The position numbers and the translations under genes were made by a program. Positions 53,157 to 62,874 of a stretch of 64,000 nt of DNA are shown piece after piece (within the stretch, counting starts at the first letter, position 1; each line of letters starts with the position of its first letter). The notes below the pieces were generated by a model. The model was given only the letters and a program-made list of their open reading frames with translations. It searched no databases and was not told the DNA's origin. Origin of the DNA: Clostridioides difficile (GTDB taxonomy: Bacteria > Bacillota > Clostridia > Peptostreptococcales > Peptostreptococcaceae); NCBI RefSeq assembly GCF_001299635.1, contig NZ_JRHN01000054.1, forward strand, positions 62,001 through 126,000, in the 5' to 3' direction.

Positions 53157-54018
53157 TCCAAGCACCTCCGATTGTCACATCTACACCGTTATTTCTTAAC
53201 CTAACTTTTTCACAATAACTTGTATCTGAGCAACTATAGTACTTTTCATTGGTGTCACTATCGTATACTTCATCCAAAAATGTATTTGTACTTTTACATA
53301 AACTACAATGCTTTCCTTCAAATTTTTCCTCTTCAAATTTGTAATCTTCAAATTCTAAAGGTTCCACTTTTGTGTATGGAGGAATTGCGTATATCCTTTT
53401 TTCTCTCCCTGCTCCAAATAAGAATAAATTATCTGACATGTTTAATTTTTTTATGTCGAACCTTGGTATTGGAGATGGATTCATTAAATATCTATCATTT
53501 ACTTTACATGGGTATTCAGCGGCTATTGATATATCATCAAATCTTACTATATCTTCATAAAGATATACCCACATCCTACTGTAATCTTCTTCTGAATGCA
53601 TTCTTCTCGTTTCGACTTCACTAGGTTCCACTATTCTAAGTGTTTCTGGTATTGGTACTTGAAATATTAGTATTTGGTTAGATTTTAGTTTTTCTTCTGG
53701 TATTCTATGTCTTGTTTGAATCAGTGTAGATTCTAACGTATCTTTTGTAGTTTCTACATTACTTACACCTGCAACGAAACTCCTTATATTACAAGCATTT
53801 GTAGAATCATCACTTCCCTGGTCAATTACTTTTACTACATCATTTTTACCAATTAATGATAGTGTTAATTGTAAACCTCCAGTACCCCATCCCTTAGCAA
53901 TAGGCAACTCTCTTGAACCAAAAGGAACTTGATAACCAGGTATTGATACTGCTTTTAATATCTTTCTTCTTATTTCCTTTTTTGTGTTTTCGTCTAAAAA
54001 ACCATAGTTATATATCAC
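53149..54018 (-). CDS. phnJ: Carbon-phosphorus lyase, radical SAM subunit PhnJ
   Basis: A 289-residue enzyme that cleaves the carbon-phosphorus bond of alkylphosphonates. It keeps four cysteines, C238, C241, C263 and C269, spaced exactly as the E. coli PhnJ iron-sulfur and thiyl-radical cysteines (C-x2-C-x21-C-x5-C). Other landmarks are GWGTGGLQLTLSLIG and DDSTNACNIR. It starts at GTG 54018. All key residues are present, so the lyase should be active. Confidence 0.96.
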   Translation of the reverse strand: MIYNYGFLDENTKKEIRRKILKAVSIPGYQVPFGSRELPIAKGWGTGGLQLTLSLIGKNDVVKVIDQGSDDSTNACNIRSFVAGVSNVETTKDTLESTLIQTRHRIPEEKLKSNQILIFQVPIPETLRIVEPSEVETRRMHSEEDYSRMWVYLYEDIVRFDDISIAAEYPCKVNDRYLMNPSPIPRFDIKKLNMSDNLFLFGAGREKRIYAIPPYTKVEPLEFEDYKFEEEKFEGKHCSLCKSTNTFLDEVYDSDTNEKYYSCSDTSYCEKVRLRNNGVDVTIGGAWNE

Positions 54019-54037
54019 CTAAACTTACCTCCATAAA

Positions 54038-55123
54038 CTATTTTATTCTTTCTACATCCGCTTTAAAATCTACATAATGAGGAAGTTTAAAGTGAGATAT
54101 AAATCCTAATGAATCTATTCCATCTATATGAAGCAATACAAATTCTTCATCTTGTGCTAGTTTTTCACTATTTGGTTCTAGAGATTTATCCAGTATAGCC
54201 ATAGATATAGCCTTATTCTCATTGTTCCCCATACAAAGACCATATCCTAAAGACATTTTATTTTTATCTCCCAAATTATTTTTAGAATTTTCAGTCTTAT
54301 TCTGTGACGCTTTGGATACTATTTCACATTCAGTAACCAACATATCACCTATTGTTATTTGCTCATCTTCATAGATTGGATGTTTTATTTTTACAGATAC
54401 ATTACCTGTTCTAAGTTCACTTATATATGGATGTTCATCACCAAACCCTCTTACAATAGCATAAGCAAATCCTGATACTACTCCACTTTCACCTCTAGTT
54501 AAAGCTTGTAATTTTGCTGACCTAGAAACTGGAAATCTTAGACTATTCCTTGTAATATCATCTATCACTTCCTCTGATTTATCTGAACACACTTCTTCTT
54601 GCAATAAATTTTCTTCTCTAAATATATTAGATATCTTTGTAAACTTAGGGATTTCATCTACTTTTTCTAATTCATTTATAAAATTATTTTTAAATTCTCT
54701 ATTCTTTTTCTCATCTTCTTCTAATAATTCTACATTTAGTATTCTATTCTCATAATCTCTTGTTGCTCCAAGGTATTGTCCTCCTGGTATGTCTTTAAAT
54801 GTAGCTGATATTCTTCTCTTTATCCTCATTTCTTCTGTGTTTATAGGTTGTGAATATGTAACTCTAGGCATTGTTGACCTTAAAGCTCTTATATAAAAAG
54901 ATGCTTCTAATATATCACCTTGAGCTTGTTTTATAGCTAAGGCAGATAATTCTTTATTGTATAAACTTCCTTCAGACATTACTTTGTCTACAGCATAAGA
55001 CATCTGTTCCTTAATCTGCTTTACATCTATAGGTAAACTCTCTCCTTTTACTCTATAAAATTCAAGTATATTTTTAGCCTGTAATATAGCTTCTTCTCCA
55101 CCTTTAACTGCTACATAAGCCAT
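54038..55123 (-). CDS. phnI: Alpha-D-ribose 1-methylphosphonate 5-triphosphate synthase subunit PhnI
   Basis: A 361-residue subunit that, with PhnG, H and L, replaces adenine of ATP with the phosphonate. It starts MAYVAVKGGEEAI and has ALAIKQAQGDILEASFYIR, GGQYLGATRDYE, and GYGLCMGNNENKAISMAILD. E. coli PhnI is 354 residues. ATG 55123 follows GGGAGG and lies 2 bp past the phnH stop. The longer frame to 55141 is rejected. Confidence 0.95.
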   Translation of the reverse strand: MAYVAVKGGEEAILQAKNILEFYRVKGESLPIDVKQIKEQMSYAVDKVMSEGSLYNKELSALAIKQAQGDILEASFYIRALRSTMPRVTYSQPINTEEMRIKRRISATFKDIPGGQYLGATRDYENRILNVELLEEDEKKNREFKNNFINELEKVDEIPKFTKISNIFREENLLQEEVCSDKSEEVIDDITRNSLRFPVSRSAKLQALTRGESGVVSGFAYAIVRGFGDEHPYISELRTGNVSVKIKHPIYEDEQITIGDMLVTECEIVSKASQNKTENSKNNLGDKNKMSLGYGLCMGNNENKAISMAILDKSLEPNSEKLAQDEEFVLLHIDGIDSLGFISHFKLPHYVDFKADVERIK

Positions 55124-55125
55124 TG

Positions 55126-55701
55126 TTATAGTACCTCCCAACTTAATTTTGATGACCTTGGTATAAAAGCAAGTTCTCCCTTTTTATCTACTAAAATTAA
55201 ATCTACTCCTATTGGATAATCTTTATTTATAGTAGACAACCTCTCTAGAAATTCTTTTTTAATGCCATGTAAATAGAGACTATTTTTAGATTTTATACCA
55301 GGACCACTTAAATCAAGCTTTATATACTTAGTTTGATAATCTATTGATAAATCATTTACTTGATGTATTATGGTAGCACTCTCATCAGGATATTCAAAAG
55401 AACCTATTCTAACTTCTAGTATATCTATTTCTGAATTAGTATCTAAAAATATATAATCTGACCTTTTATAATCTGCTTGATTTGACATTGTAAGTGCTCT
55501 TATATTTTTTATATCTTCTTGTGTATGATTCTCTACATAGAAGGTAACTTCTTGGTCTAATAGAGTAATTGCTATACCAATTGCTCCATTTGATAGTTTT
55601 GTATTATTTTCTATATTTATATTATCTATATTATTTAATTTCCCAGGAAATGAAGCACTATCTAGCAGTTTTCTATATATTTCTTGTGTATAATTTACCA
55701 T
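55126..55701 (-). CDS. phnH: C-P lyase core subunit PhnH
   Basis: A 191-residue protein (E. coli 194). It has YRKLLDSASFPGKL at the N-terminus, LLDQEVTFYV, and GPGIKSKNSLYLHGI, the PhnH pattern of a PLP-transferase-like fold without PLP. It forms the core PhnGHIJ complex. SD AGGAGGAG, between phnG (14 bp) and phnI (2 bp). Confidence 0.92.
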   Translation of the reverse strand: MVNYTQEIYRKLLDSASFPGKLNNIDNINIENNTKLSNGAIGIAITLLDQEVTFYVENHTQEDIKNIRALTMSNQADYKRSDYIFLDTNSEIDILEVRIGSFEYPDESATIIHQVNDLSIDYQTKYIKLDLSGPGIKSKNSLYLHGIKKEFLERLSTINKDYPIGVDLILVDKKGELAFIPRSSKLSWEVL

Positions 55702-55715
55702 GACTCTCCTCCTAT

Positions 55716-56147
55716 TTAATCCATAGTATTGAATTGAACTTTTGTTTTATTAATTAAGCTAAACTCATCAATAATCTCTTGCTCATATCTCAAGTTCTCT
55801 TCATATACACTTTTATTTATATAATTTTTTAGCTCATCAAATTTAGTGTTATTGCTATGTAAAACTGCATCTATAGTTGCTAAATAAACAACTTTCTTAT
55901 CATCATTTTCTGCAACTATTCCATAACCTAAACTTTCGTCTACTTTTACGCTACATTCTGTAACTAATATCTCTCCTAAATTAAAAGTTGTATTATTTAC
56001 ACTTTCATTGGCTCTTACCATTACTGTAGCTAAGTTAGGGTCTTTGATTATAGAAATGCTTGATATATCTTTTATCATTGAATATATTTTTTCTAGTTCT
56101 CCTAAATCCATATTTATCAATATCTTAGTACTATCAATTGTATACAA
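55716..56147 (-). CDS. phnG: C-P lyase core subunit PhnG
   Basis: A 143-residue protein that opens the operon. It has MVRANESVNNTTFNLGEILVTE and GYGIVAENDDKKVVYLATIDAV, the PhnG family pattern (E. coli 150 residues). It starts at TTG 56147, with AGGAGG upstream. Sequence divergence is higher than for the other subunits, but order and motifs support the call. Confidence 0.88.
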   Translation of the reverse strand: MYTIDSTKILINMDLGELEKIYSMIKDISSISIIKDPNLATVMVRANESVNNTTFNLGEILVTECSVKVDESLGYGIVAENDDKKVVYLATIDAVLHSNNTKFDELKNYINKSVYEENLRYEQEIIDEFSLINKTKVQFNTMD

Positions 56148-56321
56148 GATTTTGCCTCCTTAATTTACCTTTCGTTTACTTATCTAAGAATATAATAAAC
56201 AACTTAAGTTAAATAGATATTATGTTTCAGTTAAGTCTAATGGATATCTTGTAAATTCTTTTTTAACAATGTTAAGAAAATATATATTAAAAAGATAAAA
56301 TAAGTCACTAGAAATAAAAAA
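56148..56321 (-). promoter_or_regulatory. Upstream region of the phosphonate operon, no clear promoter
   Basis: The gap holds no gene. It contains a 10-bp palindrome AACTTAAGTT (56201-56210) about 55 bp before phnG, and loose TTAACA/TTTACA-type hexamers further upstream that resemble PhoP-box units. The hexamers are not regularly spaced at 11 bp. I could not define -35 and -10 boxes with confidence. It probably carries the operon's promoter. Confidence 0.35.
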
Positions 56322-56350
56322 AGTATACCATTCAAACTGAATGGTATACT
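56322..56350 (-). terminator. Strong intrinsic terminator after tatD
   Basis: A perfect 13-bp stem (56322-56334 with 56338-56350), 3-base loop, then TTTTTTTATTT on the minus strand. It ends the metG-tatD operon and insulates the phn operon. Confidence 0.9.
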
Positions 56351-56403
56351 CATCTTGTACTTATAAATTGCTCATTTCATATGTCATTATAAATTTTAAT
56401 TGT

Positions 56404-57174
56404 TTATTTTATATTAAAAAACTTCTTTGCATTTTCTTTTGTAGCTCTGCATACTTCTTCATAGGATATTCCTTTTTCTTGAGCTATTTTATCAGCGACA
56501 AAGGCTACTTGAGAAGGGTTATTTCTCTTTCCTCTGTGTGGCTCTGGTGACATATATGGTGAATCAGTCTCTATAAACAGTCTTTCTAGAGGAATTTCTC
56601 TTACTACTTCTCTAGTTTTCTTGTTATTCTTAAAAGTAACTGTTCCTGGAATTGATATATAACAACCCATTTTAACATATTCTCTAGCTAACTCTACATT
56701 GCCACTATAACAGTGAAGTACACATCCTATTTCAGGACTCTTAGTGTTTTTTATTATCTCAAAAGTATCTCCATGTGCATCTCTATCATGTATTATTATT
56801 GGAAGTTTTAACTCATTAGCTAACTCAATTTGCTTCTTAAACCACTCTTTTTGCTCTTCTCTTGGAGAATAATCATAATAGTAATCTAACCCAATTTCTC
56901 CAATAGCTACAACTTTTTCATTTTCAGTTGCAAGTTTTCTTAAAGTATCTATTGCCGTATCATCTAGCTTTGATACATCATGTGGATGTACTCCAACTGC
57001 TGAATATATAAAATCATACTTTTTTGCTAGTTCAATTGCTGTTATTGATGTTTCTATATCCGCACCTGGATTTACAACCAAATCTACACCTTTTTCTTTT
57101 AATGAACCAATCAGTTCATCTCTATCTTCATCAAAACTTTCATCATTTAAATGTGCGTGTGAGTCAAATAACAT
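56404..57174 (-). CDS. tatD: TatD family metal-dependent DNase
   Basis: A 256-residue amidohydrolase-fold nuclease. Metal motifs are FDSHAHLND (H6, H8), AIGEIGLDYYYDYS, PIIIHDRDAH, LHCYSG and IETDSPYM. The family cleaves DNA from the 3' end and is linked to repair and apoptosis-like DNA degradation. The SD AAGGAG precedes ATG 57174, 29 bp after metG, so it is in the same T-box-controlled unit. The metG-tatD pair is conserved in Firmicutes. Confidence 0.95.
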   Translation of the reverse strand: MLFDSHAHLNDESFDEDRDELIGSLKEKGVDLVVNPGADIETSITAIELAKKYDFIYSAVGVHPHDVSKLDDTAIDTLRKLATENEKVVAIGEIGLDYYYDYSPREEQKEWFKKQIELANELKLPIIIHDRDAHGDTFEIIKNTKSPEIGCVLHCYSGNVELAREYVKMGCYISIPGTVTFKNNKKTREVVREIPLERLFIETDSPYMSPEPHRGKRNNPSQVAFVADKIAQEKGISYEEVCRATKENAKKFFNIK

Positions 57175-57203
57175 CTTTAATCTCCTTACTGTTTAATTGC
57201 CTA

Positions 57204-59141
57204 TTAACGAACCTCGCATCCATCTTTAGCTCCTTGTGTAAATGGTAGAACATATGGGTCTCCATCATCACCTGCTGCTAATATCATACCTTGAGATTCT
57301 ACACCTCTTAATTTAACTGGCTTTAAGTTGCATACTACTGTAACTTCCTTGCCTACCAAATCTTCTGGCTTATAGTATTCAGCTATTCCTGATACTATTT
57401 GTCTTGTTTCTGGTCCAAGTTTAACTTGTGACACTAATAATTTATTTGCTTTTGGATGCTTTTCACAGCTTATTATTTTTCCTACTCTAAGCTCTATTTT
57501 GTCTAAATCATCAATAGTAATTTCTGCTTTATGTTCTAATGGTTTTTCCTCTACTGGAGGTTTTCCAGAAAACATCTCAGTTAATTCTTCTATTTCTTTT
57601 TCTACATCTAATCTTGGGAATAAAGGCTCACCTTTAAATACCTTTACATTTTCGCCAATAAGTCCAAATGTCTTTGTACTTTCCCATGTAGTTATATCAT
57701 CTTGACCTTTTATTCCTATATGCTCATATATTTTATTAGCTGTTTCATTCATTATAGGATTTATTAATGTAGCGATTATTCTTATAGATTCACATAAATT
57801 ATATAAAACTGTGTCTAATTCATCTTTCTTAGCTTCATCTTTAGCTAGTGCCCAAGGCATAGTTTCATCTATATATTTGTTAGTTCTTCTAACTAATTTC
57901 CATACACTCTCTAATGCTTCATGGAATTGCATCTTATCCATCTCAGCTTCAAAATTTTCTCTAGTTGATACAGCTTGTTCTTTTAAATCTGCATCAAAAT
58001 CAGTTGAAACTTTTGCTGTTGGTATTATTCCATTATTGTACTTTTCAACCATAGCCACAGTTCTACTTATTAAGTTTCCTAAATCATTTGCCAAATCATA
58101 ATTTATTCTTGTTACAAAGTTTCTATGAGTATAGCTTCCATCTTGTCCAAATGCAAACTCTCTTAATAAGAAGTATTTAAGTGTATCTATTCCATATCTT
58201 TCTATTATAGGCTCTGGATAAACCACATTACCTTTTGATTTACTCATCTTATCATCAGCAAATAATATCCATCCATGCCCAAATACTTGCTTTGGAACTT
58301 CTAAACCTAAAGCCATTAAAAGTGCTGGCCATATTATTGTATGGAATCTCACTATTTCTTTACCTACTATTTGGACATTGGCAGGCCAATATTTTTTAAA
58401 CTCTTCATCATTGTCAGTCATATATCCTAATGCTGTTATGTAATTACATAAAGCATCTACCCATACATAAATTACATGTTTTTCATCAAAAGGAACTTTT
58501 ATTCCCCAATCAAAAGTCGTTCTTGTTACACTTAAGTCTTCTAATCCTTTATCTAAGAAGTTTGCTACCATTTCGTTTTTTCTAGCAGCAGGGAAACAGA
58601 AACTATCATCCTTAAATAACTCTTTTAATCTATCTTCATATTTAGATAGTCTAAAGAAATAAGATTCTTCTTTTACTAAGTATGTTTCTCTTCCACAATC
58701 AGGGCATTTATTTCCTTCCAATAATTGAGATTCTGTCCAAAAGCTCTCACAAGGAGTACAATATCTACCTTCATATTCTCCTTTATATATATCACCTTGC
58801 TCATATAATTTAGTAAATATTTTTTGTATTATGTCTGTATGTCTTTTTTCTGTCGTTCTTATAAAATCATCATAAGATATATCCATAGTATTCCATAAAG
58901 CTTTTATATCTTTTATCATTCCATCAAGATATTCTATCTCTGACATTCCTTGTTCTATAGCCTTCTTTTGGATTTTTTCACCATGCTCATCTGTTCCTGT
59001 TAAGAACTTTACATCGTATCCACAGAAACGCTTAAATCTAGCTATCGTATCTGCTGCTACTGTTGAATAAGTATGACCTATGTGTAATCCTCCACTTGGA
59101 TAGTATATTGGTGTTGTTACATAAAAACTCGGTTTGCTCAT
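57204..59141 (-). CDS. metG: Methionyl-tRNA synthetase
   Basis: A 645-residue class I synthetase. HIGH motif HIGHTYS (about 19-25), zinc knuckle CTPC...CPDC (about 127-147), KMSKSKGN (about 296-303), then the anticodon-binding helical domain and a C-terminal OB-fold tRNA-binding domain (about 540-645, IELRVGKI). The MetRS2 form with one CxxC-x-CxxC pair is common in Firmicutes. SD AGGAGG precedes ATG. A methionine T-box leader lies directly upstream. Confidence 0.97.
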   Translation of the reverse strand: MSKPSFYVTTPIYYPSGGLHIGHTYSTVAADTIARFKRFCGYDVKFLTGTDEHGEKIQKKAIEQGMSEIEYLDGMIKDIKALWNTMDISYDDFIRTTEKRHTDIIQKIFTKLYEQGDIYKGEYEGRYCTPCESFWTESQLLEGNKCPDCGRETYLVKEESYFFRLSKYEDRLKELFKDDSFCFPAARKNEMVANFLDKGLEDLSVTRTTFDWGIKVPFDEKHVIYVWVDALCNYITALGYMTDNDEEFKKYWPANVQIVGKEIVRFHTIIWPALLMALGLEVPKQVFGHGWILFADDKMSKSKGNVVYPEPIIERYGIDTLKYFLLREFAFGQDGSYTHRNFVTRINYDLANDLGNLISRTVAMVEKYNNGIIPTAKVSTDFDADLKEQAVSTRENFEAEMDKMQFHEALESVWKLVRRTNKYIDETMPWALAKDEAKKDELDTVLYNLCESIRIIATLINPIMNETANKIYEHIGIKGQDDITTWESTKTFGLIGENVKVFKGEPLFPRLDVEKEIEELTEMFSGKPPVEEKPLEHKAEITIDDLDKIELRVGKIISCEKHPKANKLLVSQVKLGPETRQIVSGIAEYYKPEDLVGKEVTVVCNLKPVKLRGVESQGMILAAGDDGDPYVLPFTQGAKDGCEVR

Positions 59142-59200
59142 ATTATTTACCTCCTAATTTTTTTATCGTTCTAGTTTTATAAATATTTCATTGAAATAAT

Positions 59201-59499
59201 AAAAAATCGCCTCCTATGAGCTAACATAGGGGCGAGATTATTCACGGTACCACCCTAATTCATCTATAATAATTATGTTTCACATGAAATGTAGAAATTC
59301 ACTTTATAGACATCTTAGTAGACTATAACGTGTCCAACCGTTTTATCTTAGCATATATGCTCAGATAAAAAGCTCCAAGACCATCTTCAATAAAGCTTTT
59401 GACACTAGCTTTCACCTAATCTAGCTCTCTGATAGAAAAAACCTTTATTTACTCTTCTTTTCATAGCTTATAATTTATATTACTATTTATTTCTATATA
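59201..59499 (-). promoter_or_regulatory. Methionine-specific T-box leader of metG
   Basis: On the minus strand the invariant T-box AGGGTGGTACCG is at about 59245-59256. It is followed by the terminator hairpin TCGCC/GGCGA arms (59207-59235) and six T. The 5' part has AGAGAG and the stem I bulge GGTGAAAGC. The likely specifier is ATG (59384-59382) in TTGAAGATGGTC. TGGT fits an A discriminator base, as in tRNA-Met. Uncharged tRNA-Met should prevent termination and raise metG and tatD. Confidence 0.92.
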
Positions 59500-59505
59500 A
59501 TCACT

Positions 59506-59534
59506 ATATTATAAAATTTTTCCCACATTGTCAA
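59506..59534 (-). promoter_or_regulatory. Sigma-A promoter of the metG T-box transcript
   Basis: Minus strand: consensus -35 TTGACA (59529-59534), 17-bp spacer, -10 TAATAT (59506-59511); TATAAT with 15-bp spacing overlaps it. The -35 lies 5 bp from the spmB stop. Confidence 0.75.
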
Positions 59535-59538
59535 CAAA

Positions 59539-60060
59539 TTATACAAATATTACATAGCAAATAAAAACAGCTGCTATAACACCAGCAACATGGGTAATCA
59601 TAGCACATGATAATGTATGTCTAGTGTTTTTTATCTTTAGGCTTCCATAGTATATTGCCATTGTATAAAATATAGTTTCAGAAGAACCTACAATTGTAGC
59701 TCCCATTTTTTCTACTAAACTACCTATTCCAACCCTATTTGCAAGTTCACTATACATACCTAAAGCACCACTTCCAGATAAAGGTTTTACACTTATTAAA
59801 CCTATTAATTCTTTTGGTATACTAAGCACATTTGCTATTGGTGTAAATAACCATTCTAACATATCAAGACCTTTACCTGTTTTGAATATTCCTATTGCCA
59901 AAAATATTCCTATTATATATGGTAGAATATCCCAAGCTGCTTTTAGCCCATCGATTGCTCCTTTTACAAAGCTATCATACACATCTATTTTTTTATATTT
60001 ACCATAAACTACTATGTACAAAATTATTATTGGTATAAGTAAGTTTGAAAATACTTCCAT
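59539..60060 (-). CDS. spmB: Spore maturation protein SpmB
   Basis: A 173-residue membrane protein of the nucleoside-recognition (Gate) family, with hydrophobic segments near 5-20, 45-65, 95-115, 130-150 and 152-172. It has DSFVKGAIDGLKAAWDILPY and LSGSGALGMYSEL. In Bacillus, SpmA and SpmB affect spore core dehydration. It starts 15 bp after spmA. The call rests on sequence pattern and pairing. Confidence 0.93.
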   Translation of the reverse strand: MEVFSNLLIPIIILYIVVYGKYKKIDVYDSFVKGAIDGLKAAWDILPYIIGIFLAIGIFKTGKGLDMLEWLFTPIANVLSIPKELIGLISVKPLSGSGALGMYSELANRVGIGSLVEKMGATIVGSSETIFYTMAIYYGSLKIKNTRHTLSCAMITHVAGVIAAVFICYVIFV

Positions 60061-60075
60061 GTATCTACATCCCCT

Positions 60076-60660
60076 TTATCTATATCTTTTTTGAAAAAAT
60101 TTACACGTTATTATCGCTATTGCTGTAGATATAATGGTTGCAAATAAAGTTGTAAAGATTATTTCACTTGGATTTTGAGCTCCCATATCCATCCTTAGTT
60201 TAATTATAGTAAATGGAATTATCTGTATAGATGATATATTTATTACCATAAACATAATCATATCATTAGTTGCTGTATCTTTTTTATTGTTTAAAGTTTG
60301 AAGTTCGCTCATTGCCTTTAAACCAAATGCTGTTGCACCATTTCCAGCTCCCAGCATATTTAAAGCAATATTCATAACTATATAAGACATTGCCTTGTGA
60401 CCTTTTGGAATAGAAGGAAATAATCTTCTCATTATAGGATTTAATTTCTGACCTATCTTTTCGATTAGACCTGATTCTTTTGCAATATTCATTACACCCA
60501 TCCAAAGTGCCATGATACCAGCTAAGCTTATTGCAAATTCTATACCTTTTGATGTCTCACTCAATATAACTTTATTTAATTCACCCATATTTTTAGAAAT
60601 CAAACTTCCTATTATTCCTATTGATACCATATAAAACCATATTTTTCCTATCCTAATCAT
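60076..60660 (-). CDS. spmA: Spore maturation protein SpmA
   Basis: A 194-residue membrane protein paired with SpmB. It has the family pattern GIMALWMGVMNIAKESGLIE and NMLGAGNGATAFGLKAM. The ATG at 60660 directly abuts AGGAGG, which is shorter than the usual 5-9-base spacing; the upstream AAAGAGG may serve instead. No better start exists before residue 11. Divergent from pncB over 131 bp. Confidence 0.92.
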   Translation of the reverse strand: MIRIGKIWFYMVSIGIIGSLISKNMGELNKVILSETSKGIEFAISLAGIMALWMGVMNIAKESGLIEKIGQKLNPIMRRLFPSIPKGHKAMSYIVMNIALNMLGAGNGATAFGLKAMSELQTLNNKKDTATNDMIMFMVINISSIQIIPFTIIKLRMDMGAQNPSEIIFTTLFATIISTAIAIITCKFFQKRYR

Positions 60661-60791
60661 CCTCCTCTTTAAATAATTTTATGATAGTTAGGTAATACTT
60701 TATACTTGAAAGTTGTACTATATTATGTTTTAGTATAAGTGTGGGAGTTTTTATAATTTTTAATATTTAATAATAATTAAGGAGAGAAATA

Positions 60792-62222
60792 ATGAGAAAT
60801 CTAACACTTCTTACTGATTTATATCAGCTTACTATGTTAAATGGCTATTTTGAAAAAAATATTCACGAAGACATTGTTGTATTCGATATGTTTTTTAGAA
60901 AAAACGCTTGTGATGGAGGGTATACTATAGTTTGTGGTATTGATCAGGTTGTTGAATACATAGATAATCTTCATTTTTCAGATGAAGATTTAGAGTACTT
61001 AAAAAGCTTAAATTTATTTTCTGATAAATTTCTAAAGTTTTTAAAAGAATTTAAGTTCACAGGAGATATATATGCTGTTGAAGAAGGAACTATCATGTTT
61101 CCTAATGAGCCATTGATTACTGTTAAGGCACCATTATATCAAGCTCAACTTATTGAAACAGCATTGTTGACTATAGTCAATTTTCAATCTCTTATTGCTA
61201 CTAAAGCCTCTAGAGTTTGTTTTGCAGCTCAAGGAGACCCTGTATTTGAATTTGGGTTACGTCGTGCACAAGGTGCTGATGCAGGTATATATGGAGCTAG
61301 AGCTGCTGTAGTTGGTGGTTGTACTGGAACTGCAAATGTATTAGCTGGGAAAATGTTTGATATTCCTATAATTGGTACACATGCGCATAGTTGGGTACAA
61401 AAATTTGATACTGAACTTGATGCATTTCAAGCATATGCTGATGTTTATCCAGACAAATGCTTACTTCTTGTAGATACTTATGATGTATTAAACAGTGGTG
61501 TACCTAATGCAATAAAGGTGTTTAAAAATATTTCTGAAAAAGGATACAAACCTATGGGTATAAGGCTAGATTCTGGAGATTTAGCTTATTTATCTAAAGA
61601 AGCAAAAAAACAATTAGATAGTGCTGGCTTTTCAGATATTAGTATCACTGCATCTAATGACCTTGATGAATACACTATATCATCACTTAAAGCAGAAGGA
61701 GCTACTATAAATTCATGGGGAGTAGGTACAAAACTCATTACATCTTTTGATTCACCTTCTCTTGGAGGAGTTTACAAATTAGCTGCATCTTGTGAAAATG
61801 GAACTCTTGAACCTAAGATAAAGATTTCTGAAAATCCAGAAAAAATAAATAATCCTGGTTACAAGAAAGTTATAAGAATATATAACGAAGACAATAAAGC
61901 AGAGGCAGATTTAATTATGTTACATGATGAAGTTATAGATGAATCTAAACCTTTAGAAATCTTCCATCCTACATATACATGGAAAACGAAGACATTTACA
62001 AAATATAAAGTTAAAGAGCTTCTTAAACCACTGTATATAAAAGGAATATGCAAATATAATAAAAAACCTGTTCTTGAAATAAAAAATCATGTACAATATG
62101 AATTAAGTACTATCTGGGAACAATACAAAAGACTTTCAAAACCACACATTTATAAGGTTGATTTATCTAAAGATCTTTGGTATTTAAAAACAAAAATGAT
62201 AGATTCTAAAAAAGTTTTATAG
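60792..62222 (+). CDS. pncB: Nicotinate phosphoribosyltransferase
   Basis: A 476-residue NAD-salvage enzyme joining nicotinate to PRPP. It opens MRNLTLLTDLYQLTMLNGYF, the NAPRTase signature, and has EFGLRRAQGADAGIYGARAA, HAHSWVQ, and RLDSGDLAYLS. It belongs to the longer Firmicute/plant type. SD AAGGAGAG before ATG 60792. It is followed 36 bp later by an Lrp-type regulator, so the two may form a small operon. Confidence 0.96.
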   Translation: MRNLTLLTDLYQLTMLNGYFEKNIHEDIVVFDMFFRKNACDGGYTIVCGIDQVVEYIDNLHFSDEDLEYLKSLNLFSDKFLKFLKEFKFTGDIYAVEEGTIMFPNEPLITVKAPLYQAQLIETALLTIVNFQSLIATKASRVCFAAQGDPVFEFGLRRAQGADAGIYGARAAVVGGCTGTANVLAGKMFDIPIIGTHAHSWVQKFDTELDAFQAYADVYPDKCLLLVDTYDVLNSGVPNAIKVFKNISEKGYKPMGIRLDSGDLAYLSKEAKKQLDSAGFSDISITASNDLDEYTISSLKAEGATINSWGVGTKLITSFDSPSLGGVYKLAASCENGTLEPKIKISENPEKINNPGYKKVIRIYNEDNKAEADLIMLHDEVIDESKPLEIFHPTYTWKTKTFTKYKVKELLKPLYIKGICKYNKKPVLEIKNHVQYELSTIWEQYKRLSKPHIYKVDLSKDLWYLKTKMIDSKKVL

Positions 62223-62258
62223 CATTAATTATTTTTATTTAAGGGGGACTGTTTATTT

Positions 62259-62687
62259 ATGGATGTTACAGATTATAGAATCATAGAAATTTTACAGGAT
62301 GATGGGAGAATTTCTATGAAGGACTTAGGAAAAATAGTTGGTTTAACTTCTCCTGCAGTTTCAGAAAGAGTCAAAAGATTAGAAGAATCTGGTGTTATAG
62401 AAGGATATAAAGCTATTGTTAACCCAGATTCATTAGGTAGAGTTATAAAGGCGTTTATTCATATTTCTCTTCCAAGTAATGGATATACAGAATTTATCGA
62501 GTCAGCTGGAAAAGACCCTAGAATTGTAGAATGTCACCATATAACAGGTGATGATTGCTTACTTCTAAAAGTAATTGTAAAAGATATGTACGAATTAGAA
62601 AATGTGATTGATACTATAAAGAAAATTGGTTCTACTAAGACCTCTGTTATACTATCAACACCGATACAAGCAAAATCAATATTGTAA
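62259..62687 (+). CDS. Lrp/AsnC family transcriptional regulator
   Basis: A 142-residue regulator. N-terminal helix-turn-helix (about 1-60: RISMKDLGKIVGLTSPAVSERVKRLE, quoted in part as VGLTSPAVSERVKRLE). The C-terminal RAM ligand-binding domain (about 65-140) has HHITGDDCLLLKVIV. SD AAGGGGGA precedes ATG 62259. Its target and ligand are unknown. Sitting after pncB it could respond to an NAD-related or amino-acid signal, but Lrp proteins are not reliably linked to neighbours. Confidence 0.92.
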   Translation: MDVTDYRIIEILQDDGRISMKDLGKIVGLTSPAVSERVKRLEESGVIEGYKAIVNPDSLGRVIKAFIHISLPSNGYTEFIESAGKDPRIVECHHITGDDCLLLKVIVKDMYELENVIDTIKKIGSTKTSVILSTPIQAKSIL

Positions 62688-62766
62688 TATAAGTTAAATA
62701 CTAATGGTTTATTAATTAATAGACCATTAAGTATCCTTAATGAAATTCCAATTTTTGATATAAAAA

Positions 62767-62802
62767 AAGTTGTCTTTCATAATTTTATAACAAAGACAAC
62801 TT
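62767..62802. terminator. Bidirectional terminator between the Lrp gene and the HD gene
   Basis: An 11-bp perfect stem (62767-62777 with 62792-62802) and 14-base loop in the convergent gap. The minus-strand tail has seven T, the plus-strand tail TTCTTTTA. A second, weaker plus-strand hairpin lies at about 62703-62728. Confidence 0.8.
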
Positions 62803-62874
62803 CTTTTATGTTTTTGAAATCTACATAGTTTAAACTTTAACTAACCATTTAAAATTCAATTATATTGACTAAAT

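Noticed and set aside
56201-56290. PhoP-box direct repeats upstream of phnG
   Set aside because: TTAACA- and TTTACA-like hexamers occur, but not at the regular 11-bp spacing expected and in a very AT-rich context.
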